DNA of 64,000 nucleotides from Monoplex corrugatus (lineage: Eukaryota > Mollusca > Gastropoda > Littorinimorpha > Ranellidae), in the NCBI GenBank assembly GCA_030674185.1, contig CM060315.1:85087454-85151453 (forward strand), given 5' to 3'. Below are positions 45,435 to 54,994 of this stretch, piece after piece; position 1 is the stretch's first letter; each line of letters starts with the position of its first letter. The translations under genes and the position numbers were made by a program. The notes under the pieces are model-generated. The model did not search any database. It worked only from the letters and a program-made list of their open reading frames with translations, and had not been told where the DNA came from.

Positions 45435-46634
45435 TATGGCACGTGTGTTGGACAACGGAGATTGCTCCGAGACTTTCTCAGTCACGAACGGTGTCAAGCA
45501 GGGTTGTGTACTGGCGCCAACACTGTTCAGTATGATGTTTACGGCCATGCTCTCAGACGCATTCTATGACGACCATGACACATGCATTGGCTTTAGATAC
45601 AGGACAGACGGAAGGCTCCTCAATGCCCTCAGGCTTCAGGCGAAGACCAAGGTTGAAAAAGACTGGGTCCGCGACCTCCTGTTCGCCGATGACTGCGCTC
45701 TGAACGCCACCACTGAAGCAAAAATGCAGCAGAGCATGGCTCGATTCGCATCATCCTGCACAAACTTCGGACTCACCATCAGTACAAAGAATACCGAAGT
45801 CATGTTTCAGCCTGCACCACAACAGCGGTACTCAGAACCAAGCATCACTGTCAAGGGAGAAACCCTGAAAGCTGTGGACAATTTTACGTAGGCCTACCTC
45901 GGAAGCACGATCTCAAGATCAGTGAACATAGACACTGAGGTAGACACACACATTGCCAAAGCAAGTTCAGCTTTCGGATGCCTCAGGTTATCGGTATGGG
46001 ACAGGAGAGGTATCAAACTGTCCACCAAGCTGAAGGTATACAAGGCAGCCGTTCTGCCAACCCTTCTGTATGCCTGTGAGACATGGACCGTATACGAGCG
46101 CCATGCCAAGAAACTCAACCGATTCCACATCAACTGCCTCAGACAGCTCCTGAAGATCACCTGGAAGGATAGAATACCTGACACAGATGTCCTCGATCAG
46201 GCCGGAATGACTAGCATTCACACCCTGCTCAGAAGAGCCCAGCTCAGATGGGCCGGACACATCGTGCGTATGCAAGACACGCGTCTCCCGAAGAGACTGC
46301 TCTATGGTGACCTAGCACACGGCATACGCTCGCGAGGAAGGCCAAAGCTGCGCTTCAAGGACACGCTTAAAGCGTCCCTGAAAAACTTCGGTATCGACAC
46401 CAAGACATGGGAGGCCCTTACACAAGACCGCTCATCATGGAGAAGCTGCGTTGGCGAAGGTGCCGCCTCCTACGAACAAAGCAGGATCAGTGGAGCACAA
46501 AAGAAACGAGAGCTGTGTAAATCCCGAGCCAACTCCCAAGTCCAGAATCCAGCAGAACACATGTGTCTCATCTGCGGCCGAGCCTTCCGCGCACGAATCG
46601 GCCTCATCAGTCACAGCCGGACACATGAATCGTG
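45435..46634 (+). pseudogene. LINE reverse transcriptase with C-terminal zinc finger, one in-frame stop
   Basis: The frame begins at MARVLDNGDCSETFSVTNGV, then KQGCVLAPTLFSMMFTAML, the catalytic VRDLLFADDCALNATTEA, the thumb with AYLGSTISRSVNIDTEVDTH, PTLLYACETWTVYERHAKKL, and LRRAQLRWAGHIVRMQDTRL, and ends with a C2H2-like finger CLICGRAFRARIGLISHSRTH. The only break is a stop at 45889-45891, where TAGGCC appears to be inserted; the frame is the same on both sides. The 5' part (endonuclease and fingers) is truncated. It is young and well preserved. Confidence 0.88.
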
Positions 46635-46679
46635 ATGATCCTTGGTCATCGTCGATCACGACGGACGAACAACAAATAC

Positions 46680-46717
46680 ATGTATATATACATACATATA
46701 CATATACATATGTATAG

Positions 46718-46758
<41 letters not shown>

Positions 46759-46773
46759 ATATATATATGTGTG

Positions 46774-46854
<81 letters not shown>

Positions 46855-46855
46855 C
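46680..46855. repeat. (TA)n(GT)n microsatellite
   Basis: ATACAT and TA runs are followed by about 80 bases of GT, directly after the LINE stop. Confidence 0.95.
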
Positions 46856-47166
46856 ACACAGTTGTAAAAATGGACAAAGGCAGTCGATTAGTATCTACGT
46901 TTAAAAAACCCCAACTAAACAGAGATAGAAAGTGGAAAAATGCATTGCATAAACACACGTAGCACAAAATAGATTTAAAAAACTGAACGTTCTGTAATAC
47001 TCTGTCTGAAAATGGCTAGTTTTCTTAACAATAAACATTTAATTGATTCGATGATGCATGAATGAACTCATAGATTAACTGGCTGATTTAGATGATCAGT
47101 TGTTGAATGGATCATTATGTTAAATAAATACTGAATATGTATGTGCGTACGTGCGTGCGTGTGTGC

Positions 47167-47231
<65 letters not shown>

Positions 47232-47670
47232 TGAGTATGTGTGTGTGTACATTGTCTTTTGGATGTAAAGTGATGTTACAGGGATGCAGTACTTTTTGGT
47301 GGTTTATGTGCGTATGCTGTGTGTATATATAAAAAATTATGGTCTGTTTGTGTGAATGCATGCAGGTCTGGGTGTAGTACGTATGTGTAAACATAGGTAT
47401 ACATGTATATATATGTATGTTAGAATTATATACACTTCTATATATTCATATCATTTCCAATATTAACAAACTTATGCCATGCTGAAACCGCGTTGTATCA
47501 AATTTATTCGCATATAGAAACATTGAAAACCCAAAACAAGGTATTATCTGAAAGTGCTTGGGTTTTGTATTGCTAACATGTTTTACCAACAACAAGAAAC
47601 AAATTAAACAGAAAGACACGTGACCGAAACAAACAAACCAAACGATAGATAAAGAAAGAAAAACCAATCA
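46856..47670. other. Intergenic with GT microsatellite
   Basis: GT repeats occupy 47150-47230. The rest is AT-rich, with no gene recognised. Confidence 0.6.
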
Positions 47671-47671
47671 A

Positions 47672-47898
47672 CACACACACCCCACACACACCACACATAC
47701 ACGCACACACACACACTCTCATGCAAGCACACACGGACACACATACATGCACGCACGCACACACAGCATGCACACACACACACACACACACACACAACAC
47801 ACACACAACAACACACACACGCGCGCGCGCACATACACGCACGCACACACACACTCATGCAAGCACACACGGACACACATACATGCACGCACACACAC

Positions 47899-47944
<46 letters not shown>

Positions 47945-47955
47945 ACACACACAGA
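47672..47955. repeat. (CA)n-rich microsatellite with internal duplication
   Basis: CA-dominated. The block CTCATGCAAGCACACACGGA is present twice (47718 and 47853), so part of the tract duplicated. Confidence 0.93.
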
Positions 47956-48104
47956 GAAATCAAGGAACTGCATAAAGAACTGTTTTTAGCTCTGTCGGTC
48001 GTGTGGCATCACACACAGAGACCTGGCCTTGGCCCTGGCCACGAATGAAGTACTATGAAGTACTGACTGCTGCCCATAGAACAGAACAGAACTATCACTG
48101 TCAC

Positions 48105-48390
48105 CCTGCTAACAAATCGGCAACCCAACAGCAGGCGACATTGCTGAAGCAAACAGGTGCAAGAGTAATCACTATTGGTATAGGTGCACATGTACACCCA
48201 GACGAACTGCATACCGTGACCATACTGCACACTCGTCTAATATCACTTATAGTGAAAAGATGTTAAATCAAAGAACGAACGAAATACCGTGACCAGTGAT
48301 GTCCAGCTCTCCTTTGCTATGGTCCTCTTCGATACCCTCCATACCATTCAGCAAGAACTGCTTGTGAAAACTTGCACAGCTGTCAACCCA
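48105..48390 (+). pseudogene. von Willebrand factor A domain exon, interrupted by retroposed insertion
   Basis: The + strand encodes NKSATQQQATLLKQTGARVI and TIGIGAHVHPDELHTV, the fourth and fifth strand region of a vWA (collagen VI/matrilin-type) domain. After a 61-bp insertion plus duplicated target it continues TSDVQLSFAMVLFDTLHTIQ and QELLVKTCTAVNP, with the usual final helix and cysteine. A donor-like CCAG|GTATTG follows at 48391. The frame is the same on both sides if insertion and one duplication are ignored. As it stands, the insertion adds a stop (48264). The other half of the domain is not in the adjacent sequence. Such domains bind extracellular matrix or ligands through a metal site; the DxSxS motif is not in this exon. 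Confidence 0.75.
48223..48283 (+). mobile_element. 61-bp SINE 3'-end insertion with 12-bp target duplication
   Basis: ATACCGTGACCA occurs at 48211-48222 and 48284-48295. Between them, CGTCTAATATCACTTATAGT then GAAAAGATGTTAAATCAAAG ends in AACGAACGAA. The GAAC tail and long target duplication indicate target-primed retroposition of a strongly 5'-truncated SINE. Related tails are at 21904-21943 (+) and 51217-51266 (-). Confidence 0.82.
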
Positions 48391-48629
48391 GGTATTGTTG
48401 GGACAACAAATGAAGCCAGGTCAATTGGACAGAGAGAGCAAGTCACTGGAGCGTTCTTCGTACTGAAAGACCTTATTCGCCTGTACGACAGAATAACTGA
48501 CTGACCAATCCACCAACCAATGAATCAACCTGGCGATGAAAGAAATCAACTAAACAAAGAAGCAATCAACAACAACAACAAAACTAACAACAACAACATT
48601 AACAAAACAACAACAACACAGCAACAACA

Positions 48630-49070
48630 AATGAAGGAATCAAACCACAATCATCAAACAAAACAGAATCAACCAAATCATCAAACAAAACAGAATCAAC
48701 CAAATCATCAAACAAAACAGAATCAACCAAATCATCAAACAAAACAGAATCAACCAAATCACAAAAAAGCAGAATCAACCAAATCATCAAACAAAACAGA
48801 ATCAACCAAATCATCAAACAAAACAGAATCAACCAAATCAAACAAACAAAACAGAATCAACCAAATCATCAAACAAAACAGAATCAACCAAATCATCAAA
48901 CAAAACAGAATCAACCAAATCATCAAACAAAACAAATCAACCAAATCATCAAACAAAACAGAATCAACCAAATCATCAAACAAAACAGAATCAACCAAAT
49001 CATCAAACAAAACAGAATCAACCAAATCATCAAACAAAACAGAATCAACCAATAATAAAGAATCAACCAA
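48630..49070. repeat. 27-bp minisatellite, about 15 copies
   Basis: Units read AATCAACCAAATCATCAAAC then AAAACAG. The 191-residue frame over it is a repeat artefact because 27 is a multiple of three. Confidence 0.96.
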
Positions 49071-49730
49071 AAATGAAGAATCAACTAATCAATAAAGAAA
49101 TTAACGATGTACTGAAAGAATCAACACACAATAAAGGCATTAACCAAACAGCGAAGGTAATTAACCAAACAATGGAGGAATCAAGCAAACAATGAAAGGA
49201 TCAAGCAAACAAAGGTATCAATGATATAGTGAAGGATGAACCAAGCAATGAAGGAATCAACCAAACAATGAAGGACTCAACCAAGCAATCAAGGATTCAA
49301 CCAAACAATGAGGAATCAGCGAAAAAAAATGGAGGAATCAGCCAACAGTGAGAAATCAACTAAACAATGGCGGTATCAAACAAACAATGGGGGAATCGAC
49401 CAACAATGAGGGAATCAACCAGTAATGGAGGAATCAACCAAACAATGGAGAATCAACCAAACAATGAAAGAATCAGCCAAACAATGAAGGGATCAACCAA
49501 ACAATGAAGGGATAACATGTCCCAAACAATGGAGGAATCACCAAATCAATGAAGGAATCACCAAAAATGAAGGATCAACCAAACAATAAGGATCAAGCCA
49601 AACAATGAAGGAATCAACCAAACAATGAAGGAATCAACCAAACAATGAAGGAATCAACCAAACAAAAAGGATACAAACAAAGATCCCAAACAATGAAGGA
49701 ATCAACCAAACAATGAAGGACATTATAGAA
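49071..49730. repeat. 20-bp degenerate minisatellite
   Basis: Units resemble AATCAACCAAACAATGAAGG with many substitutions and length changes. It shares AATCAACCAAA with the preceding array and is probably a diverged relative. Confidence 0.9.
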
Positions 49731-50049
49731 ATAAATGAATTATGTGTGGAGTTATCACCAGTCCTCCTGGTTCCAGAAAATCCTTAATTTGTCTTTCCGT
49801 TTTCTACTCACCTTCGTAATCGTGGTTTTTTAATTGTTTTGTTTGTTTGTTTGTTCGTTCGTTCGTTTGTTGTTTGTTTGTTTGCTCTTTCATATGACCA
49901 AAATGTGCACCTGTCTAGTCTGTCGAGTAAAGACGCGTTTTTAATCTTTTTTTTTTTTTAACTGTGTTTCAAGTTTCAACTAAATACCTACTACAAACGA
50001 TTTAAAAAACAACAACAACCAACCAATAAAAAATTATAAAGTTGTGTGT

Positions 50050-50087
<38 letters not shown>

Positions 50088-51040
50088 GTGTGACTATCGA
50101 CTCTCAATCGTTGTGGAATTTCTAATCTAATTTGATCGTTCTATTTTAACGAATATAAACATATATCTCAAATTTTATTCATAACGTGGTTGTTTTCATT
50201 ATTTCAAAGTTGACACTGTATAATTTAAATAGGAAACACAACTGTTTTTGTTACCCTGACAATGTATGGTTTATGATTATGGTGGTATATTGTATGTGTT
50301 GCTGTTGCTGTTTTTGTTGTTGTTGTTATGTTGTTGTTGTAGGTGTTGCTATTGTCGATGCTGCTGCTCCTCTTCTTCATCTTCTTTTCTTCATCATCAT
50401 CGTCGTCGTCGTCATTATCATATTTTCTTCTTCTTTTCTTCTTCTTATCCTCCTACTCCCTTCTTCATCTTCGTTCAGCGTCTCCTTCGCTTGCTGTTGT
50501 TGTCATCGGCGTAGTTGTTGTTTTATTTTCATGGTTAGTTATATTTTTATTGTTATTTTTGTTTTATTATTAGTTTCATTTTTTGTTTTTGATTGTAATC
50601 GTATTTTTATTTTTAGTTTGATTTCTTATCGTTGTTAAGTTAATGTTAATGATGGTCTTGTTTTAACGTGTGTCTAAGGAGAGTAAGAATTGTCCACGTC
50701 TATTTCAGAGAACCAAAAACCTAAATTCCAACATTTTTTCAAACAAGGGGTTAAGAACGCACAGCTGAACGTATTGTAACACAAAGACCGGGTGACAAAT
50801 GATTGATACTGACGTCATAGTCAGTGACACAATACATGCTGTGACGTATTCGCCTGTCCCTTTCTTCAATCCAAAGTAAACATGAAACATCGCTGAAATC
50901 GCTCCCTGAGCAGAGTTAAGCTGGACCATCAAATCTCTGTTTATGTGATGATCCCTGGCCAGTCAGATTTCTGTTTGCTGCTGATCCTTTACCAATCCCA
51001 CGCTCGCTTTGGTGATAAACCTAACGGGACACGCTGAACA
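49731..51040. other. Intergenic with microsatellites, no gene recognised
   Basis: Contains GTTT/GTTC repeats (49835-49885), a GT run (50045-50085) and triplet repeats (50290-50520). The unique part 50660-51040 has no recognised motif. Confidence 0.6.
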
Positions 51041-51052
51041 ATGGGTCCTTCT

Positions 51053-51348
51053 CTTGTGTGTGTGTGTGTGTGCTCGCTGTCATCATCATCATCGTCTCAT
51101 CATCTCATCTCTCTCTCTTCTCTCTCGTCATCATCATCATCATCTCTCTTCTCTCTCTCTGTTTCTGTCTCTCTGTCTCTGCCTTTGTCTCTGTCTGTCT
51201 CTCTCTCTCCTGTGTGTTCGTTATTTGATTTAACGTCTTTTCACCATGAGTGATATTAGACGAACTATGTGTGTGTGTGTGTGTTTGTGTGTGGTGTGTG
51301 TGTGTGTGTGTGTGTGTGTGTTGTGTGTGTGTGTGTATGTGTGTGTGT

Positions 51349-51386
<38 letters not shown>

Positions 51387-51470
51387 CGCTTTGTCATCAT
51401 CATCATCATCATCTCTCTCTCTCTCTCTCTCTTTCTCCCTATCTCTCTCTCTCTCTCTCTTGTGGCGTAA
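51053..51470. repeat. GT, CT and CAT microsatellites
   Basis: GT and CT runs with CAT triplets surround an inverted SINE tail at 51217-51266. Confidence 0.92.
51217..51266 (-). mobile_element. SINE 3' tail fragment, inverted copy
   Basis: On the - strand, CGTCTAATATCACTCATGGT then GAAAAGACGTTAAATCAAATAACGAAC matches the 48223-48283 insertion with about six differences. Confidence 0.65.
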
Positions 51471-51541
51471 GCTTATAGGACCTATATACATACTAATACA
51501 TGCACTCGTCAATACACGCACTCACATAATCATCAGCATCA

Positions 51542-51610
51542 TCAGGTGCCCTGCCACATGGCGTTGGCGATCATGGACTTCCATCTGTCTCTATCTCTTG
51601 TTGCCCCAAG
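51542..51610 (-). pseudogene. Last 69 bases of LINE family A coding sequence
   Basis: The - strand reads LGATRDRDRWKSMIANAMWQ then GT and stop, matching the C terminus at 11915-11990. It is followed by a GAT-rich tail. Its truncated 5' end abuts the GAA-rich motif at the left boundary of the CRESS-like element. Confidence 0.7.
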
Positions 51611-51667
51611 AAGAAGAAGAAGAATGCGAAGAAAATCGCCGCAGTTATTTTTATCAGGGATTATTTT

Positions 51668-51700
51668 GGAGTGGTTGGATATCCAAATTAATCCTTTTTA
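51668..51700 (+). repeat. Left terminal inverted repeat (33 bp)
   Basis: Contains GGATATCCAAATTAATCC and ends in TTTTTA. It matches the inverse of 54955-54987 at 32 of 33 positions (one A/T difference). It includes the perfect 12-base palindrome TTGGATATCCAA. The outer GAA motif is 39 bases away here but only 7 at the right end. Confidence 0.9.
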
Positions 51701-51779
51701 AGTCATATTTTAGAAGGGATGGATATGGAGTGAGCTCTATAGTCGGGGCCCTGTCAGTTGTGCCATCTTAATCCGTGAC

Positions 51780-51820
51780 TATAAATAGAAGTGACTGGGT
51801 TTTTCCCGCTCATTTCAGTT
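51780..51820 (+). promoter_or_regulatory. TATA box and initiator for the capsid-like gene
   Basis: TATAAATA at 51780-51787 and TCAGTT at 51815-51820 are about 31 bases apart (TATA to the initiator A), the spacing expected for an animal RNA polymerase II core promoter. The first ATG follows 17 bases downstream at 51834, giving a very short leader. Confidence 0.65.
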
Positions 51821-51833
51821 TTGGTCGTTGAAC

Positions 51834-53371
51834 ATGTCTAGACGTGTTCGTTATGGCGGGAGGAAACGGTACTATAGGAAAAGGCGGTATTCTCGAAGAT
51901 ATACGAGAGGTCTTAGAAGGCCGAGATGGAGACGTGGCTTTATGTCACAACGTTTCAAGAGGTATCGTAGGCCTTTTGGTGGAAGAAGTAGAGGGGTATA
52001 TCAGAGAAGACGAATCGCTAGGAGGTATGGTTCTTTGTTTAACGCTGGTGCTGCTCGCCGTTTTGGTAGGACTCTACGTTCGAGGGACAGAGCTAAAATG
52101 GCCGCCGCTTTTCGCCACAAGAAACAAGCGCGAAGGAGGGGCATGTTCATCAACAGACGGTACAGATACACAGTGAGCCATCAGCGTAACTGGAATATAT
52201 CCACTAACCAGTATGGCCAACAACAGTACCATCATTGTATGTTTCAAGACATGGCCTATCCTAACGACAGAATGTTACCCGCTTTCGAAACGTTCAAGAT
52301 GAAAAGGCAGCTAATGAGTGGGACCGGTACACGATGCATCGTTTAAAGAGTGTAGTGCAATACTTCGTGCCTACGTCAATCACGCGAAGAATAGAACTGA
52401 GTCAGTCTGCGGGTGGTTCCAGCTCTATAATACAGAGGATGAAGAGCCTTAGAGGAAAATTCTATAAAGCCGAGTGGATGTTAAGTGGAAAACATGAAAA
52501 GTCGTCTTCTAAGATCGAGGACTTGCCAACTCTTATGAGGTACGATATTGAGAGTTTCCGAACCTTCCCATCGAGAGTGATGAGAGTAGGGAAAAAGTTT
52601 GTTCTTCAGGGGAAGAAAATGAGAGGGAGTCCTGTGGATATAAACATGGGATCCAAGGCGAGAACGAGCGGGAAGCTCGGTTATATTAAGAAGGATACGA
52701 AAAAACGTCACAGAGTATAAGGATTGCTAAAGCGATGAGAGAGTGTGGCTTTAGAAGCACCATGGTAACCAAGACTGACGACAGCCCGTGGCACAACGCG
52801 GTGTATTTCGCACCTTTACACACTCAATTTCGGGCAGGATACTTTAGGCTATTTGGAGAAATCGAGTATATCCGTTCATGGGAGACTAATAACGGAATCG
52901 TGCTGGCAACATAGAAACTGGTGGTGGAAGCATTTCATCTACAATAAGGGCCATTTTAACGAGATTATTAAAGACCCCAAGATTTTCATCGGAGGTGTGG
53001 ACGAATATGGGGGTATTAAACTCATACCCAAGGACAGTGGTGAGGATCATCCCGGAGATATAGCTTTTGAGAGAGTCGCAGAGGATAAATATCCTTACCG
53101 TTATGCAGCCTCAGGAGCAGGATGGTACCCTACGGGAGATGATGTAGGTAAGAGAGCAACGACCGAGGAAGAGGGTGGCTCTCGAAAGTTTATGAAAGAT
53201 CTAGCTGGAGTAGCTGTTAAAGCTATAGTGGACAAGACGGCAGATGTTCTCTTACCTGGTGTGGCTGCAGCTTCAAGTCATCTAGAAGAAGGTGTAAAGT
53301 TCAAGGGTATTCTGGACACGTTGGGCGTGAGACCCGAAGAACCGATGGAACGTGGTGGTGAACTCAAATGA
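51834..53371 (+). pseudogene. cap: CRESS-like capsid protein gene, three frame breaks
   Basis: The first frame (51834-52346, 170 residues) starts MSRRVRYGGRKRYYRKRRYS and stays extremely arginine-rich to about residue 105, as in the nucleic-acid-binding and nuclear-import N terminus of circovirus-like capsids. The coding sense then moves to another frame near 52315 (open to 52720), a third near 52716 (open to 52914, with QFRAGYFRLFGEIEYIRSWE), and back near 52900 (to 53371). The later parts look like one beta-rich protein and then a C-terminal helix-rich region. Total about 510 codons, long for a circovirus and within the range of other CRESS capsids. The start at 51834 is chosen from the promoter and the basic N terminus. 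It could instead be two genes. The capsid assignment rests on composition and position, not on recognised homology. Confidence 0.62.
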
Positions 53372-53553
53372 CCGCTCAGAGGTATCCCATAGGACTGCTG
53401 TATATAGTATAACAGACAGACCCAAAGGAATCTACCCCTAGCGGTCCCTTTCGGAACCTGAAACATTGTGAACAATTGTAGTAAAGTTTTTTTAAACAGG
53501 GTGCAACGATGCATTGTAACACTTTGAACGTTTAACACAGAAACTGTAAGAAC

Positions 53554-53559
53554 AATAAA
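53554..53559 (+). promoter_or_regulatory. Polyadenylation signal after cap
   Basis: AATAAA lies 183 bases after the last capsid stop in the gap between the convergent genes. No clear counterpart for rep was found on the - strand. Confidence 0.5.
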
Positions 53560-53594
53560 ACTGTCTTTTATGAACGAAACCCGAAACATGTCTG

Positions 53595-54509
53595 TCAAGC
53601 GGGAGAGAACGATGTGTTGAGGATGAGTTCCACGACGTCGATAGGAATTTGTTCATCTTCTACCACATCTGTAGGAAGGTCCGAATGGGTGGTATAGGAG
53701 CAACCGGGTTGGGGACTGTGGCTCTCTTGGATGGGCGGGATAATAAAGTCAGACACAGGGGTGGGAGGGGTGGATGGATTGAAAGCTATGGGAGTAAGTT
53801 GACTCACGAATGGTGATCTGAAAGGATCATCAGACTCAATCGGCGCTTGTTCCTCGTTCAGCAGCTCTCTCTTGAGGACATCTATGTACAGGATGTCGTA
53901 CCTGTCCTTAGAAAGTTTCGTATCATCAGGGGCAGAGTTCATCAGAACGAGGACTTTGGCGGGCTTGAACGTTCTCATGCGACTTTCGTACTTTTTGGAG
54001 AACGCTAATCCGTTTTTTAGCGTTTCTATCAAGCCGTAGTTCAGGCGTTCCGTTGTTTCTCGTGCCATATCGAAAATAACGAGAGGTTGCTGTTGATAGG
54101 CATACATAACATCATGGTAACTCGTGCTGTTTGTGTAAAAAGCACCCTCGGTGGCCACCATATACTTGGCCAAATGAGTCTTCCCGGTGTTTCCCTCCTC
54201 GTCAATGCAAAAGAGAATTCTTCTGTGGTCCTGTTTTTTTAGTCTATGGAGCACAGGAGTCAACTCGTAATGAGCAGTCGGTATAAGGTTCTTTTTCAAA
54301 AAAGAAAGACGCTTTTGCCCGTTCAGTTGCATGTAACCTTGTAGATGCTTAGTAGCATCCAGAGCATGAACATGTTCCCTCCCGTATATCATATATTTGC
54401 ATGACGTACCTTGAGCGAAGGTTTGAAGAATATCCTCATCCTCGTCGGTGAAATTATTCACTGTAAAACACCAATTTGAACTCCTGTGATCGATAGCTTT
54501 AGATGCCAT
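53595..54509 (-). CDS. rep: CRESS-DNA virus replication protein Rep, motif III region absent
   Basis: The 304-residue frame has HUH endonuclease motif I (WCFTVNNF, residues 13-20) and motif II (HLQGYMQL, 55-62). A superfamily 3 helicase follows: Walker A GNTGKT (106-111), Walker B LVIFD (143-147), motif C VLVLMN (186-191) and an arginine-containing KDRYDILYID. The tail of about 90 residues is acidic and proline-rich. Motif II and Walker A are only about 50 residues apart. Viral Reps usually have roughly 110 there, including the YxxK motif III that nicks DNA. None is visible here, so an in-frame loss is inferred; without that tyrosine the protein should not nick or join DNA. The start at 54509 is chosen over an upstream ATG at 54617 because motif I then falls at its normal position. 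No stops or frameshifts. Confidence 0.9.
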   Translation of the reverse strand: MASKAIDHRSSNWCFTVNNFTDEDEDILQTFAQGTSCKYMIYGREHVHALDATKHLQGYMQLNGQKRLSFLKKNLIPTAHYELTPVLHRLKKQDHRRILFCIDEEGNTGKTHLAKYMVATEGAFYTNSTSYHDVMYAYQQQPLVIFDMARETTERLNYGLIETLKNGLAFSKKYESRMRTFKPAKVLVLMNSAPDDTKLSKDRYDILYIDVLKRELLNEEQAPIESDDPFRSPFVSQLTPIAFNPSTPPTPVSDFIIPPIQESHSPQPGCSYTTHSDLPTDVVEDEQIPIDVVELILNTSFSPA

Positions 54510-54570
54510 AATAATAACGATGTTACCTCTCTGAAGTCTACGCGCCAAGTGAAGAGCACGGTTGGAGATC

Positions 54571-54640
54571 ACGTGGCTCAACTCCCACAATGCAATATGT
54601 TGGGATAGTATTACCACCCACGATGCAATACGTGGCTCTG
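54571..54640 (+). promoter_or_regulatory. Putative rolling-circle origin with TAGTATTAC
   Basis: TAGTATTAC at 54606-54614 is identical to the nonanucleotide nicked by Rep in circoviruses. It lies about 100 bases upstream of rep on the strand encoding cap. A short imperfect stem (TGGG with CCCA) encloses it. Both sides carry versions of one motif: CCCACAATGCAATATGT at 54584 and CCCACGATGCAATACGT at 54617, plus ACGTGGCTC at 54571 and 54630, which could be Rep-binding repeats. Confidence 0.75.
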
Positions 54641-54719
54641 AAGTGGCGCATTCCCATTGGTCGGATAAGGTTCATTCAGTGACGTAGGAGGCTAGACACG
54701 CTATGACGTGTTATCATGA

Positions 54720-54792
54720 TGACGTAGGTGATTAGTGATAATCATGACGTAGGTGATTAGTGATAATCTGACGTAGTGATTAGTGATAACGA
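54720..54792 (+). promoter_or_regulatory. Three tandem 24-bp repeats upstream of rep
   Basis: TGACGTAGGTGATTAGTGAT then AATC occurs at 54720-54744 and 54745-54768, with a shortened third copy at 54769-54792. Each starts with TGACGTA, a half-site for CREB/ATF factors. A complete palindromic TGACGTCA is at 54822-54829. They may act as iterons or as rep promoter elements. Confidence 0.6.
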
Positions 54793-54954
54793 TGACTATA
54801 TCTTTATGACGCAAGGGATTATGACGTCACAATAACCTTTCCTTTCTAAAATCGCATCAGACTCGTGTTTACATTCCTAGATTGGTTATTGTGATAAGAC
54901 CTCAAGAGCTATACACTAATACAGCATCCAAACCAAACCATTCTTTATTCTTAC

Positions 54955-54987
54955 TAAAAAGGATTAATTTGGATATCCATCCACTCC
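54955..54987 (-). repeat. Right terminal inverted repeat (33 bp)
   Basis: Inverse of 51668-51700 with one mismatch. It contains GGATTAATTTGGATATCC. Seven bases farther out the GAA/TTC-rich motif begins. Confidence 0.9.
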
Positions 54988-54994
54988 ATCCATC

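Noticed and set aside
48520..49095. 191-residue Asn/Lys/Ser-rich protein
   Set aside because: Covers the 27-bp minisatellite and has a repeat composition.
51844..52176. 110-residue frame overlapping the capsid gene in another phase
   Set aside because: Overlaps the arginine-rich N terminus. Arg codons read out of phase give Gly/Glu-rich frames; no promoter or start context of its own.
54510..54617. Upstream ATG extending Rep by 36 residues
   Set aside because: It would run the coding sequence through the origin region and place motif I abnormally far from the N terminus.
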